Source: Cyprinus carpio (taxonomy: Eukaryota > Chordata > Actinopteri > Cypriniformes > Cyprinidae). From it: 64,000 bases of DNA. Positions 35,787-47,638 of this stretch are shown piece after piece. Each line of letters opens with the position of its first letter. The stretch's first letter is position 1. Below the pieces are notes generated by a model, which was given only the letters and a program-made list of their open reading frames with translations, was not told the DNA's origin and did no database searches. The position numbers were made by a program, and so were the translations under genes. The stretch covers positions 1,671,666-1,735,665 of the forward strand of contig NC_056598.1 in NCBI RefSeq assembly GCF_018340385.1. The letters are read 5' to 3'.

Positions 35787-36090
35787 TTTGTAGAAATGTA
35801 GCACTGCATCAGTGTCTCAGCAGTGAATGGGTGCCGTCAGAATGAGAGTCCAAACAGCTGATAAAAACATCACAATAATCCACAAGTAATCCACAGCAGT
35901 CCAGTCCATCAGTGAACATCTGGAGAAGACAAAAGATTAAACACATCCAGCATTAAGACGCTTTTAACTAAAATATGAGTCCATAATCCATAATAACACT
36001 TTGTTTGGACTCTCATTCTGACGGCACCCATTCACTGCAGAGCATCCATTGGTGAGACACTGATGCAGTGCTACATTTCTACAAACCTGA
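35787..36090. mobile_element. MITE with ~80-bp inverted terminal repeats
   Basis: TTTGTAGAAATGTAGCACTG and GGGTGCCGTCAGAATGAGAG at the left are mirrored at 36004-36090. About 300 bp in all, no coding capacity. A diverged, larger copy follows the zinc-finger exon ending at 52062. Confidence 0.85.
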
Positions 36091-36480
36091 TGAAGAAACT
36101 TTTGAAGAATTTGCCCAGTCATACAAGTAAAATTAAAATACATTTTGACAGATTGCTTAGGTTCAGCACAAATCTGTTCATTATCACAAAAAAAGCATAT
36201 ATAATTTAAAAAAGTATGAACTTAAATCAATTTATAATATGTCTAGTGATGGAACAAAGAATATTCAGTTACTTAAAATGCATGTGATTGAAACAAATTG
36301 GATTTATTGATGATAAATATATAAACCTGGTTACTGTGTGTTTAAAATATTTATTTTATTAATATTATTACAGAAATGTGTTATCAATACCGGTTTCATT
36401 TATGTATGACTGGCACATATGCATCACATTAAGTTTATGTTAATAATCCAAATGGATTAACATTTTATATGCAAATCAGA
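36091..36480. repeat. duplicated 3' flank shared with 52.8-53.1 kb
   Basis: Blocks such as AATATTCAGTTA, ATAAACCTGGTTA and CGGTTTCATTTATGTATGAC occur in the same order at 36265-36410 and 52918-53070. This shows that the zinc-finger exon, the MITE and this flank were duplicated together. Confidence 0.75.
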
Positions 36481-37189
36481 TGTTTGTACTTAAATATTTG
36501 AGAGGCGCAATAGTGACAAATTAATTATCAATGACATTAATATCTATTTACCTAACTGTTATTTCCATTCAAACCCATCTTGTTAAACATAGCTGTTTTT
36601 TTTTGAGAATTAAACACGTTTGTGCTGATACAAAAAGCTCTGTGTTGTGTAGTGCAGATGGTGTATATTTTTCTAATTGTGGTATTTCCAGAAATAGAGC
36701 AAAAACTGATTTCACGAGAACATAACCTGCAGTTTGAAATCTGATTAAGAGTATTATAAAATGTAATATACACTAATTATGAGTGCTCAATTTTTTGGAC
36801 TAGATTAGGTAATCCAGATTATATGTAATCGGTTGCTACCCAGCACTTGTCACACCGTATTAAGGGGATTTCAGAAGGGGATCTGGCGCCCCGTTATTGC
36901 GCAACAGACCAGTAGGCGGCGGCGGCGTGCAGTCGGTCTGCGAACCGCCATCAAACCAACGAACAACAACAACAACAAGTTGTGCGGCGCGTTTCATGTG
37001 TCTATGATAAAGAAGCACACTTTAAAGTGTTTCCAGGTCCGTGTGCACTTTAACTGCACTAAAGAAATATAGCATACAGGGGAATAATCGCGCAGATTCT
37101 CATCGTCCTTCACGTGAAGAAGATTAGTTTTCAGACGAATCTTCGGAGATCTGTCTGACTCTGTACATACTTTCAGACATACTGTTATA
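36481..37189 (+). promoter_or_regulatory. putative promoter region of the second zinc-finger cluster
   Basis: 36880-37000 is GC- and CpG-rich (GGCGGCGGCGGCG, CGAACCGCC) in an AT-rich surrounding, followed by a short AAC repeat and then the leader exon. A TATA-like element is not obvious. No CRE like that at 7.27 kb was seen. Confidence 0.45.
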
Positions 37190-37277
37190 ATGATGGAGTT
37201 GATTAAAGAGGAGAGTGAAGACACGAGTTATTCAGAGCCATGCAGAGTGAAAGATGAAGATACCGAGGAGCTGAGAG
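37190..37277 (+). CDS. leader exon shared (potentially) by three downstream zinc-finger exons
   Basis: Encodes M-M-E-L-I-K-E-E-S-E-D-T-S-Y-S-E-P-C-R-V-K-D-E-D (29 codons plus one base) and ends at G|GTTGGT. The phase fits the acceptors at 43886, 46328 and 51358, each giving an Asp codon then L-M. No other leader exon was seen between this one and those acceptors. The ATG is doubled (37190 and 37193); either gives nearly the same protein. Confidence 0.85.
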
Positions 37278-39164
37278 GTTGGTGATCATTCTTCAGTCAT
37301 TCATCACTGATTCAGACACAAACTTCCAGCAGCTTCACGATATTTAGTGACTGCGGTAAACATACTATTAAACTCACCAAAATCTACATTGAGACATTTT
37401 TAGTACACGAGATATTGGTTTCAGTACAAAAGGTTATGTTAAATTAAAAGATTAATCTCTCACACAAAAATATTACATTTTATTTAAAATGACAAAAGCA
37501 TTTCAATTAACATACACATCATTAAATGCAAAAAGTCCAGCTGTGCTTAATGGGTACATGTTAAAAATAAAAGCCTCTTATTAAATGAATGTCAGCTTAT
37601 CTATATTCTCTGAAGACTGGGATACACTGCATGAGTTTCTCACAGATTTACAGTCTGGAGAAGTTCACAGTAGTTGACAACTTAATACTTGTTAATCACT
37701 TAATATTTAAAGTCTGTTTATGAAGTATTAATGTAGACGTTCAGTGTGGAAGAGCTTAGTGGGAGCAGAAACAATTTGTAATAAATTGTCATGTAATATT
37801 TATTAAAATGACAAGATTTTGCTAAATAAATAATCTAGGTTATGTATTAAGTTCATACATATTTTATTATGAACAACTATTATTAACAATATCTATGAAA
37901 TTATACTTTTTCTTATTGATGTCACACTGAAGCGGTGTTATTTTCATAGTAGTGCACCCTTTAAGATCACCTTACAATAATATGAAATCTTTGAACATTA
38001 CAGCAGTGTAAAACCACAGACCAGCAATAAACTGTCAGTTTATACTATTATGGATGTAAAAGCACAAGCCAGTAATGCCTGTGAAGTAATATATCAGCGT
38101 AGCACACAGTCTTGTACAGCTAGTCAGCTAACGGTGTTCTGCAGCATCTGTTGCTAAACTATCTTCTGGATCTAACTGTAATTAATTCCCACATCCAAAT
38201 TCCAGGTTATAATCTGCAAAAGTCTAAACATTAATTTCTTAATTTTACAATAAGTAGTGAAGCTTACCCAAAACGAAGACTTAAGCATCTAAAAAAAAAA
38301 AAAAAAGGAACTTTTATGGGGCTCCTCTTTTGGTGAAAGTCTTCAGTCAGTTTTCAGTCAGTGTGAACACATGGAGACTCATATCTCAGTGTGCAGTGAT
38401 CTGATTGACTTGAAATTACAGGAGGTGTATATTAACAAACACATCAATCGTTTAAGACATCAAGTATGATAATACATTATTTTTTCTTTTCATAATCTGA
38501 GCTCAAATATGGAAGTGTGCTTCATAGGTACGTTTACCATATTTTTACAATCAAAGGAACTGTGAAATAACGATGGATGAAGAATCAGCAGATGATGGGA
38601 GAGAGATTAAACAAAATATTATTTGGTGATGTACGAAATGTAGAAAAGGTCTAAATAATGTTCATAATTTAGAATGCATGTAAAACTGGGGCCGTATTCA
38701 CAAAACATCTTAAGGCTAAAAGTAGCTCCTAACTAGCCGATTTAGTAGAAACTCTTAAAAATAATGGACCAATCGGTCCTAATTTCAGGATGCCTACATT
38801 TTTGCACTAAGAGTACAGAGTCACAAAGCGTTTGAATGCTAAAATCAGCTCCTAAATATGTGAAAATAGTCAAATCACAAACCAAAATCCCCAAAATGTC
38901 TGTGGCCTGCAAAATGCTTCAGAACATAATTTAGAAACATATCAGGATAATTTCCCTTCAGTTTAACTATGTACTTCATGTACAAGTTGTTCAAGAAATA
39001 ACAGCGGTTCTTGCATCTAGTGTGTGTGTGTTTAACATTTGCACATTGTGTTAGTATCATGTTTTTTCTTGTATGTTTTTTGAAAGGATTTTTATATGTT
39101 TATGTGTCCAATTTGGTTTACTTTCACATTTACATAACATCTTAGTGTGATATTTTTTGATATG

Positions 39165-39415
39165 GAATTTGGCGTTCCCACTGTCACTTCCGGGGCTTGA
39201 TCGTGCCTCATCGGGGCTTCCTCAGGGCCAATGGCCAGGGGTTTTTTGGCCCGACGCAAACCTTGGGCCAAAGCGGGCCAGCTGGGGCTAGGGGCTTAGA
39301 GGAGGCGGAGTTTCTTCGCGTCTGGAGAGCGTCAGCGCCGTTCATTTGAACAGAGGCGGAGTTTCTTTCCGCGAGTGGAGAACGTCAGCGCCGTTCATTT
39401 CAGAAAGATAACAGC
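39165..39415. repeat. GC-rich transposon end with a ~50-bp tandem duplication
   Basis: GGCGGAGTTTCTT...GCGTCAGCGCCGTTCATTT is repeated twice (about 39304-39352 and 39355-39402). The flanking CCCACTGTCACTTCCGGGGC and GGCCAAAGCGGGCC resemble the end of a fish DNA element. Candidate partner ends are CTGGCCCGACGGTGGAAA (40155) and CTGGCCCGACAGTGGAAA (43231). Confidence 0.5.
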
Positions 39416-42400
39416 TATAACATCAACATTAAACGAGAGTTTAGCTCCGCGTAGCATTTATAAAAATAAGCTGAGCTCAAAACTCACTTTCAGTCAGCAC
39501 TTTCAGTCAGCGAGCATGTGTTTGAAATAACGCGATCCGATGTGGATTATAATCACCATAAAAGGCAGAAATATTTATAAGCGATGTAAAAGACTATGCA
39601 CGCTAAACATTAACGTTACCATAATAAACACGGTAAATGTGACCGTTTGAAGAAATCAGACATCAGCTTCTTATTCTCTATCACAATTGTGTATTTATTT
39701 AGTAACATATATATCTGTCATAAGTTTATCTAGTCACGTAAGTCGGGAGCTTTTATAAAAATAGAGTTAGTCTAATGACGTAAATAGGCTATACAAATAA
39801 ACAGAAACAGACTCGACTGAATAAGCAGGCTATTTTCATAAGCGTTTAAAATAAATAAATAAAATAGAAATACATTTATTTCTGTGTGATTAATTTTGAG
39901 TCCTGATAAATTGGTTCATTATGCTCAATTTATCACTCATATTAAAACATCGATGCTTTTGAATATAAATATTTAACAAAGCATGCAAACAAAAGGCCGC
40001 TGTTATCGTGTTCGTTTTGTGATCGCGCTAGTTCCAGTGACTTATTTCTTAGTTTTCTAATAACTTCTCTTTGTTGGTGAAATGATGGGGTTGCATGACG
40101 TTGTTCCTGAGAGGCGTGTAAAGGGCGGGTTTTAGTGACGCGCAGCGGAGCTTCTGGCCCGACGGTGGAAACACTGCGCTATTCTGGCCTCGTGTATGGC
40201 GAGTGGAATGTGACAGGATTACCTGCCGAAGTCGACAGTCGTGTACTTTTGCGTGTCAGAAGGGTACGCCGCGCTACGCCGCCTCAACAGACGCCACCTC
40301 CACAGACTGTGACACCAAATACCTCAAATAGAGTTAAATAAAATAATTTTTTGGTTTTACATTATTTTACTACAAATTATACACCATCAACAGAGCTGAA
40401 AATTAGTTGTATTTTCACAATAACATCAACATAAATTCACACACATTAATTATTAAACATTATTCTGATATGTGCCATTCTGAGGTTTTACTTTTGATAT
40501 TTTGGTTATGTTAATAATTTTACTTAACACTCTAGTATGGATCTCACAGTTGTCCTGTTTGCCGAGTCATGTCGACCATAAAATGTGCATATCAACCATT
40601 GAGCTAAATAATTTTGGTCAAGAGAAGGTAATGAAAAGGTATTTTAATAAAATTGTTAAAGAAGTGTATTAAAAATTCAGGTGCATTTTGAAACACTTTA
40701 AATTGGGCTGTCACTAACGATTATTTTGTTAAATGAGCAATCTACTGATTATTTTTTTTTATGTAATACAGAAAAGACTTGAAATAGTTGCTTAAACTGT
40801 AAATCTTTAAAAGTAGACTTAAAATATCTGTAACGAAGAGGCAATAATTGGTTTAAATAAAACATTAAAAGCGAGTAATCATATGGTTTTACTGAACACT
40901 GTTAAAATACATAAAGGAATGTTCATCTAAACAATAAACTTATGTACAATATGTATTATAAAAATGCCTACAGAGGGCGCCAGCAGCCCAAGTGATTGAG
41001 CAAGTTTGCATATTTAGATCATATTGATGTAATCTTGTGTTGGCGTTATATATATATAAATGTTTTCAACATTGCACTTTATTAATGAACAGGTGACCTG
41101 AATCAGGTGTGTTTAATTAAGGAGACACGCATATTGTCCAGTGATGGGGGTCCTCCAGGAATGTCCTTAAGAACCATTGTGCTGTCTGCATACATTTACA
41201 AAATAACAAGAATGTGTTTGCTAATACATTATATATTGTAGTTTACTTCATATCTCTGTTCTCACACATAATAGGCTACTATTTGTCTATTCTTTTTTTT
41301 TTTTTTAAGTTCTATGCTTCAGAGATAAATTGTGTTACTATGTATATTGATGTGCTTAATACATTTAATTAAGACAACTGTTTGGCAAATGCAGGTGTGT
41401 TTGACTAGGGTTGGAGCTAATTCTGCATGCCAGGTGCACTCCATTCATCGCTTATCCCTAGGCCTGGTTCTTAGTCCTGGTCATGTGGACCCTCTGCTAT
41501 GCACATTTTGCATGTCTCTCTTATTTAACACTCCTGATTCAGTTCATTAGCTTGGTAAAAGAGAGCTCCGTGAACTGAACTGAGTGTGTAAGATAAGGGA
41601 GATATAAAAATTAAAGACAAATGGGGTCTTCCAGACTTTTAGCAGTGATAGATGCAAAAGCTAACATTTCTCATTGGATGGGGGTTTATCAGAACAAGAG
41701 GCATGGGTAACTGGAATGTGTGAGGGTACAAAGACATGGAGGCATTATATTGGCATTGTACAGAGACGCATACTGCCATCAAGATAATATCTTTCATGAG
41801 AAGTCCATGGTTATTAGACCAAGACACTGCCAGCTCTCATTCTGCATGTGCTACAGCAGCACGGTAGACAGAGTGAATGTTCAGTTCAGATCTGTCTCCT
41901 TTATTGAACATGTATGACCCATCATGAAAAGGACATTCAGGCGATGATGACCACAGACTGATGAGCAGCTGAAGAAGAAACAATTTTTATCCTCGATTTA
42001 CAAACAATTGAACATTGAAATTAAAAGGAAAGTTAATGTGACAGTGTGAAACGTGTTTCTGTCCCAGATATCTTATATTTACAGATTACTGTTTATTTAG
42101 TCAGTGAAAACATTGACATTTTTTTTTTTGCACTTTTGTCAATCAAATAAACATTAAATATGGGTTTGTATTTAATCCTATCGAGATGTTTTATGTCTTG
42201 AGGTCTATAAAAGTAAAAAAAATGTAATGATTAATATACATTTCAAAGAGTTCTATGTACTGTTATTATAAACTATACTGTCAGTTTACCATAGTTATCC
42301 AAATTAAGTAAATCATTCGCGTTTTTTTTCAATTCATAAGAATAAAAACTTCTTATATTTGGGTTAAAATCAATCCCATGGCGTCATCTAGTGGACAACA

Positions 42401-42846
42401 TTAATATCACAGCCTTAGCGTCCCAAATATAATAAATTAATAAACCTAAGCATGTTTGCTTAGAACTACTTTGTTCTTGATGCCATTTAATGTTAAAGAT
42501 CGAATGTCTAATGAATATCTAATATAAATACAACTTTATTTCTGTTAAAATTACACTCTTTTATGTCGAGATCACAAGGAAACAAGAAAGAAATGTGATT
42601 CAAGCAGAAATCATGCATATCCTCTGTTTTTCCGTACTTTTTGTAGCATCCAAGCACACTAAACATTGATGTGCTGTAAGTTAACACCAACTTAACAGCT
42701 AAACAGAATTTATCAAACATAAAAGACTCTATTATGCAGTAATTATTATGCACTATTACCACTTTTTGGGAAATATCTAAATAACAGTAATAACTTGTTA
42801 CAAATACATCCACTGTAATGCAAATTTTACATTTCGTGTAAGACGA

Positions 42847-43140
42847 CGTACATTGACACGACGTATATATCAGGCGTCATGTGAGGCGACGTGCATTGAC
42901 ACGACGTATATATCAGGCGTCATGTGAGGCGACGTACCTAGTTCAGACGTACTTAGTACACGTACTATTTTTGATAAATTTCTTACGTACGCCGTCGTCA
43001 CGTCGCCACCTATGATTGGTTCCAACAGTGACGTCGCCGTGACGTCGCCGCGGGTCTGTCGTCTGCCCTCCCATTCAATCCCATTCAAAAATGGACACGG
43101 ACTGACGGCGACGGAAGGGTCGACTGCTCCTTCTCCTTCT
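42847..43140. repeat. tandem 43-bp ACGT-rich repeat followed by CpG-rich CRE-like sequence
   Basis: GACGTACATTGACACGACGT is followed by ATATATCAGGCGTCATGTGAGGC, and the whole unit recurs immediately (42847-42889 and 42890-42932). 43000-43060 then has GTGACGTCGCCGTGACGTCG. It is unusually CpG-rich for the surroundings and probably a DNA-element fragment. The sequence is also rich in ACGT-containing palindromic sites. Confidence 0.7.
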
Positions 43141-43886
43141 CCTGCTAAGCCTTAGATCTGTCAGAATCCACCCTCCACCCTGGCCCGAGGCTATTAGCCC
43201 CACCCGGCCCGTTTTAAGGCCTGGCTCGCACTGGCCCGACAGTGGAAAAGCTATTGTTAATGGGATGCATTCATATAAGAGGCTGACAGTTAGCTGAACT
43301 TAAACTTGTTTAATTGTTTTAAAAACTATTTGAGTATGGCAACATTTTTATTTGAAAATTTTTAAACTCTTTAATTTAAAGTTTTTATTTGGATATGGGA
43401 ACATTTATATTTTAAAATCTTTATTTGAATTTGGCAAAATTATCTGCAATATTTCTGTGATCAAATGACTGACAGCCAATCATAGTAAGTAAGCTTGATG
43501 ACATCATCCATAACCAGGAGCTCAACCCTGCCCTTTCCCTAAGCTTAAGATGTCTTCCCATTCCTTAGTAAAAGTTGCTCTCTGCCACTTTGTGAACAGG
43601 TTTTACAAGGAAACTCTTACATAAGAACATCTGCTGCTATTCAGGAAAACTTTTCATGCTAAGATGAAGTTTGGGAATATTTAGACATCTTGGAGACGGT
43701 GGTGTGCTATGTGGAATGGTCTCATGGAAAAGCAGTAAAAAAATAGTTCTTTACAATCAACAAATGGCTTCTGGATGAATGCATGATGCTATTAAAACTT
43801 AACTTGCTTTTATAAAGACTAAACTGAATTGTGTTTCAGAGTGACATAACTGAATATTTTGACTCTTTATTTTATTCTCACTTTAG

Positions 43887-44660
43887 ATTTGATGAAGGTG
43901 AAAGAAGAAAACGAAAAACTGAATGACTTTGACGAGAAGCACCATGACTATCAGAATTCCTCTGATTTCAGTTCTGAAGAAAAACCTTTTAGTTGCTCAC
44001 AAAGCGATGAGCATTTGAACCAAGAGCCTTCATTCACCTTTCCTGAATGTGGAAGGAGTTTCACACAAAAACAACATCTGACCAGACACATGAGAGCTCC
44101 CACTGCAGAGAAGCCGTTCACATGTGTGGAGTGTGGAAAGAGTTTCACACACAACGAAAGGCTAAATACGCACATGAGAATCCACACCGGAGAGAAGCCG
44201 TTCACTGTCCTCAGTGCGGAAAGAGATTCACGCAGAAATCCAACCTGAACACTCATATGAAGATTCAACTGGAGAAAAACCCTTCGCATGTCATCACTGT
44301 GGAAAGACCTTCACATGTAAAGGAAACCTTAATACGCATGTGCGAATTCACACCAGAGAGAAGCGGTTCACATGCCCTCAATGTGGACTGAGTTTCACCA
44401 AGGAAAAAGTCCTTAAGAATCACATACGAATTCACACTGGAGAGAAACCCTTCACGTGTCTTCAGTGCGGAAAGAGCTTCACTCGGTCAGGATCCCTGAA
44501 AACACACGAGCGACTGCACATCGCAGCGAAGCCGTATCACTGCGCTTCATGTAGGAGGAGACTCAGTTTGGTTTTATTTGGATATAGGAACATTTACATG
44601 TTAAGATCTTTATTTGAATTTGACAACATTTTCTTCAATGTTTCTGTGATTAAATGACTG
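43887..44660 (+). pseudogene. tandem zinc-finger exon A, frameshifted
   Basis: After the acceptor CTTTAG the frame reads D-L-M-K-V-K-E-E-N-E-K-L-N-D-F-D-E-K-H-H. Compared with copy B (46.3 kb) it lacks one base near 44205 and one near 44266, so the fingers fall into three frames. The first finger is also damaged (F-T-F-P-E-C, Cys to Phe) and its last His is Pro, as in copy B. Read across the shifts, six fingers are recognisable. The 5' half resembles copy B and the 3' half resembles copy C. Confidence 0.85.
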
Positions 44661-46328
44661 ACAGCCAATCATAGTAAGCTTGATGTTATCATCCATAGCC
44701 ACGAGTGCAACACCGTCCTTTCACTTAGCTTAAGATTTCTCCCCATTCCTTAGAAAAACTGCTCTCAGCGGTTGGGCTGCTCGATTATGGCAAAAATCAT
44801 AATCACGATTACTTCGGTCAGTATTGTATTTAAGTATTGTATTAAACGTTTATTTAACCCGATTAAAATATATGAGCTTTATATGAGTGATTTATTTAAT
44901 GATAGTGATGTATCAAATATATATTTTGTGTAAATCAGGTTGCTATGACATCTACATTTTATAGACCTGTGAAATTACACAATTCTCAATACCACAGCAG
45001 AATACTAGGTTAACTAATATTAGTAAAAAAAACAAACAAACAAAAAGTCCTCAAAATTATAAAAAAATAATTAAACTTTCAGTAATAAAAAAGCAAAGGA
45101 CAAATGCAATAGAATGAAAATATACAACTGAAACAAACTGATTTGTTTTTTTTAATGCAAGTCTAAAGTATTAATTTAACAGCCTACTACAGAAATTAAT
45201 AATCAAATGTAAAATAAAACCGCATATACTTCAGTGTAAGAATTAAACCACCGTTGTTTCTTATTAAAGCTACTAAAGTCCTTTAGAGCAGAGCAGTGAG
45301 TGATTTTCTCTGTCTTTTGTTGTTTGATTAATATTAAGCACACAGTAGGCAGCAGGAATATTAGGCTGCTGTCACTTTAAGAGCCGCACAGATCCAATTT
45401 ACTGTGATGAGAGGGGCGGTGCTGAGAGCCGTGGGAACGGAGCGAGGCCGGTGGAGTTGATGCTAATGCACGACACCTGCACCACTCACCGGTCTCGAGT
45501 CCCACGGAGGAGCTCCGGAAGGATAAAAGGAGGAGTAACGACAGTGCAAGACGAGAGAGGACCAGGCCTAAATCACTGCATTTTGTCACATTTTTGTGTG
45601 CATATGACCATTCAGGCGCACACCTTGAGCTAAACGTCCACTTGACTTCTCCGTCTTCTGTTCCGTCTCTGAGCGCATGCACAGAAATCCTCCTGAGGAA
45701 CAGCGCAAGTTCTCTTTCGCGCTTTTAAAAACATGAACAAATCTAGTCAGCTTTAATGAATCAAGCATGTCCCATTTTGCAAAAGTCATGTTACATGATT
45801 TTACTGATTTGCATATAAAATTGGGCTTTTATGGAGGAGCGAAAGCGCACCGCTGGAAAAGGGGGCAGAATGAGGCGAAACAATCGTTTAATCTCGATTA
45901 TTGTATTTACATAGCCGATGGAGGCAGAAATCGAAACAATATTTCAATTAATTAATAATTAATTAACTCAGCAGTTTTGTGAACAGGTTTTACAAGGAAA
46001 CTCTTACATAAGAACTTCTGCTGCTATTCAGGAAAACTCTTCATGCTAAGATAAAATGTTTTGTGAATACGGCCCCTGATCTTTGTATGCAGCAGATAAT
46101 TTTCAGACAAAGCACCCTTTAAACATCTTGGAGATGTTTGTGTGCTATGTGGGATGGTTTCAGTGAAAAGCAGTAAAAAAAAAAAGAATAGTTCTTTACA
46201 ACCTTAAAATAAATTTTTGATTAATGTATATTGATAATAAAACTTAACTTGCTTTTATAAAGACTAAACTGAATTGTGTTTTAGAGTGGCATAACAGCTG
46301 AATATTTTTTATTTTATTCTCACTCTAG
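44661..46328 (+). other. inter-exon sequence between zinc-finger exons A and B
   Basis: 44640-44770 and 45967-46080 are the two halves of a flank that also occurs near 43450-43700 and 47420-47640. The middle is an inserted hAT-like element (44772-45966). 46250-46328 is the pyrimidine-rich end of the intron, similar in all three copies. Confidence 0.7.
44772..45966. mobile_element. hAT-like insertion between exons A and B
   Basis: The uninterrupted flank in the next copy (47540) shows that about 1.2 kb is extra here. The left end begins TTGGGCTGCTCGATTATGG, a well-known fish hAT start. The flanks CTCAGCGG (44764-44771) and CTCAGCAG (45967-45974) fit an 8-bp target duplication. The right end (TTAATAATTAATTAA) does not mirror the left, so it may be eroded. 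No transposase was found. Confidence 0.65.
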
Positions 46329-47149
46329 ATTTGATGAAGGTGAAAGAAGAAAACGAAAAACTGAATGACTTTGACGAGAAGCACCATGACTATCAGAATT
46401 CCTCTGATTTCAGTTCTGAAGAAAAACCTTTTAGTTGCTCACAGAGCGATGAGCATTTGAACCAAGAGCCTTCATTCACCTGCCCTGAATGTGGAAGGAG
46501 TTTCACACAAAAACAACATCTGACCAGACACATGAGAGCTCCCACTGCAGAGAAGCCGTTCACATGTGTGGAGTGTGGAAAGAGTTTCACACACAACGAA
46601 AGGCTAAATACGCACATGAGAATCCACACCGGAGAGAAGCCGTTCACATGTCCTCAGTGCGGAAAGAGATTCATGCAGAAATCAAACCTGAACACTCATA
46701 TGAAGATTCACACTGGAGAAAAACCCTTCGCATGTCATCACTGTGGAAAGACCTTCACATGTAAAGGAAACCTTAATATGCATGTGCGAATTCACACCAG
46801 AGAGAAGCGGTTCACATGCCCTCAATGTGGACTGAGTTTCACTGAGAAAAAAGTCCTTAAGGATCACATACGAATTCACACTGGAGACAAACCCTTCACA
46901 TGTCTTCAGTGCGGAAAGAGATTCACGCGGAAAGACAACCTGATGATTCACATGAAGATACACACTCAAGAAAAACCCTACAAGTGCTCAGACTGTGGAA
47001 AGAGCTTCACTCGGTCAGGATCCCTGAAAACACACGAGCGACTGCACATCGCAGCGAAGCCGTATCACTGCGCTTCATGTAGGAGGAGATTCAGTTTGGT
47101 TTTCTTTCATATCTGCACATCGTCTTACTATCAGCCTTTATTATTCTAG
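46329..47149 (+). CDS. tandem zinc-finger exon B (7 fingers), intact
   Basis: The acceptor CTCACTCTAG precedes an unbroken frame: acidic linker (K-E-E-N-E-K-L-N-D-F-D-E-K-H-H), then fingers. The first has Pro in place of its final zinc-binding His (H-M-R-A-P). Fingers 2-7 are intact. An eighth (Y-H-C-A-S-C-R-R-R-F) runs off into S-L-V-F-F-H-I-C-T and a stop. With the leader exon at 37190 the protein would be about 302 aa. It has one more finger than copies A and C (F-T-R-K-D-N-L-M-I-H), an 84-bp difference typical of unequal exchange between finger repeats. The predicted role is a nuclear DNA-binding protein; the target is unknown. Confidence 0.85.
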
Positions 47150-47638
47150 TCTGTTCATTAAAATGCTGCTTATATGCATATCTGCTAATTGTTTATGAGA
47201 TGCATTCATGTAAGAGGCTGACAATTACCTGAACTTAAACTTAAAATTGGTAACACTAGAACTACATAAAAAAATATATATACAAAAAATGGATATGGCA
47301 CATAACATATTTACATTTAAAAATCTTTAATTTAAAGTTTTTATTTGGATATGGGAACATTTACATGTTAAAATCTTTATTTGAATTTGGCAACATTTTC
47401 TGCAATATTTCTGTGATAAAATGACTGACAGCCAATCATTCAGCCAATCATAGTAAGCTTGATGTTATCATCCATAGCCACAAGTGCAACACCGCCTTTT
47501 CACTTAGCTTAAGATTTCTCCACATTCCTTAGTAAAAACTGCTCTCAGCCACTTTGTGAACTAACAGGTTTTACAAGGAAACTCTTACATAAGAACTTCT
47601 GCCACTTTTCAGGAAAATTCTTAGTGCTAAGATAAAAT
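47150..47638 (+). other. 3' flank of exon B up to the DIRS insertion
   Basis: Repeats the flank seen after exon A (AATGACTGACAGCCAATCAT, GCTTGATGTTATCATCCATA). It ends inside a DNA-repeat terminus (GCTAAGATAAAATG) that the DIRS element split; the sequence resumes at about 51083 with TTTTGTGAATACGGCC. Confidence 0.75.

Larger units (their letters stand above)
37278..43886 (+). other. long intron before the first tandem zinc-finger exon
   Basis: Holds mostly transposon debris. An A-run lies at 38291-38306. A repeat starting GGGCCGTATTCACAAAACAT (38690) has its other end near 43540-43680. A GC-rich element spans 39165-39415, and ACGT-rich repeats lie at 42845-43140. 41560-41960 is plus-strand sequence with no stop over 65 codons that I could not assign. 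Confidence 0.6.

Noticed and set aside
40135..40341. 68-codon ORF in GC-rich sequence
   Set aside because: It overlaps a repeat end (CTGGCCCGACGGTGGAAA) and has no recognisable motif.
41560..41960. Possible transposase-like frame
   Set aside because: The reading frame is interrupted and none of the expected DDE or HTH motifs could be placed.
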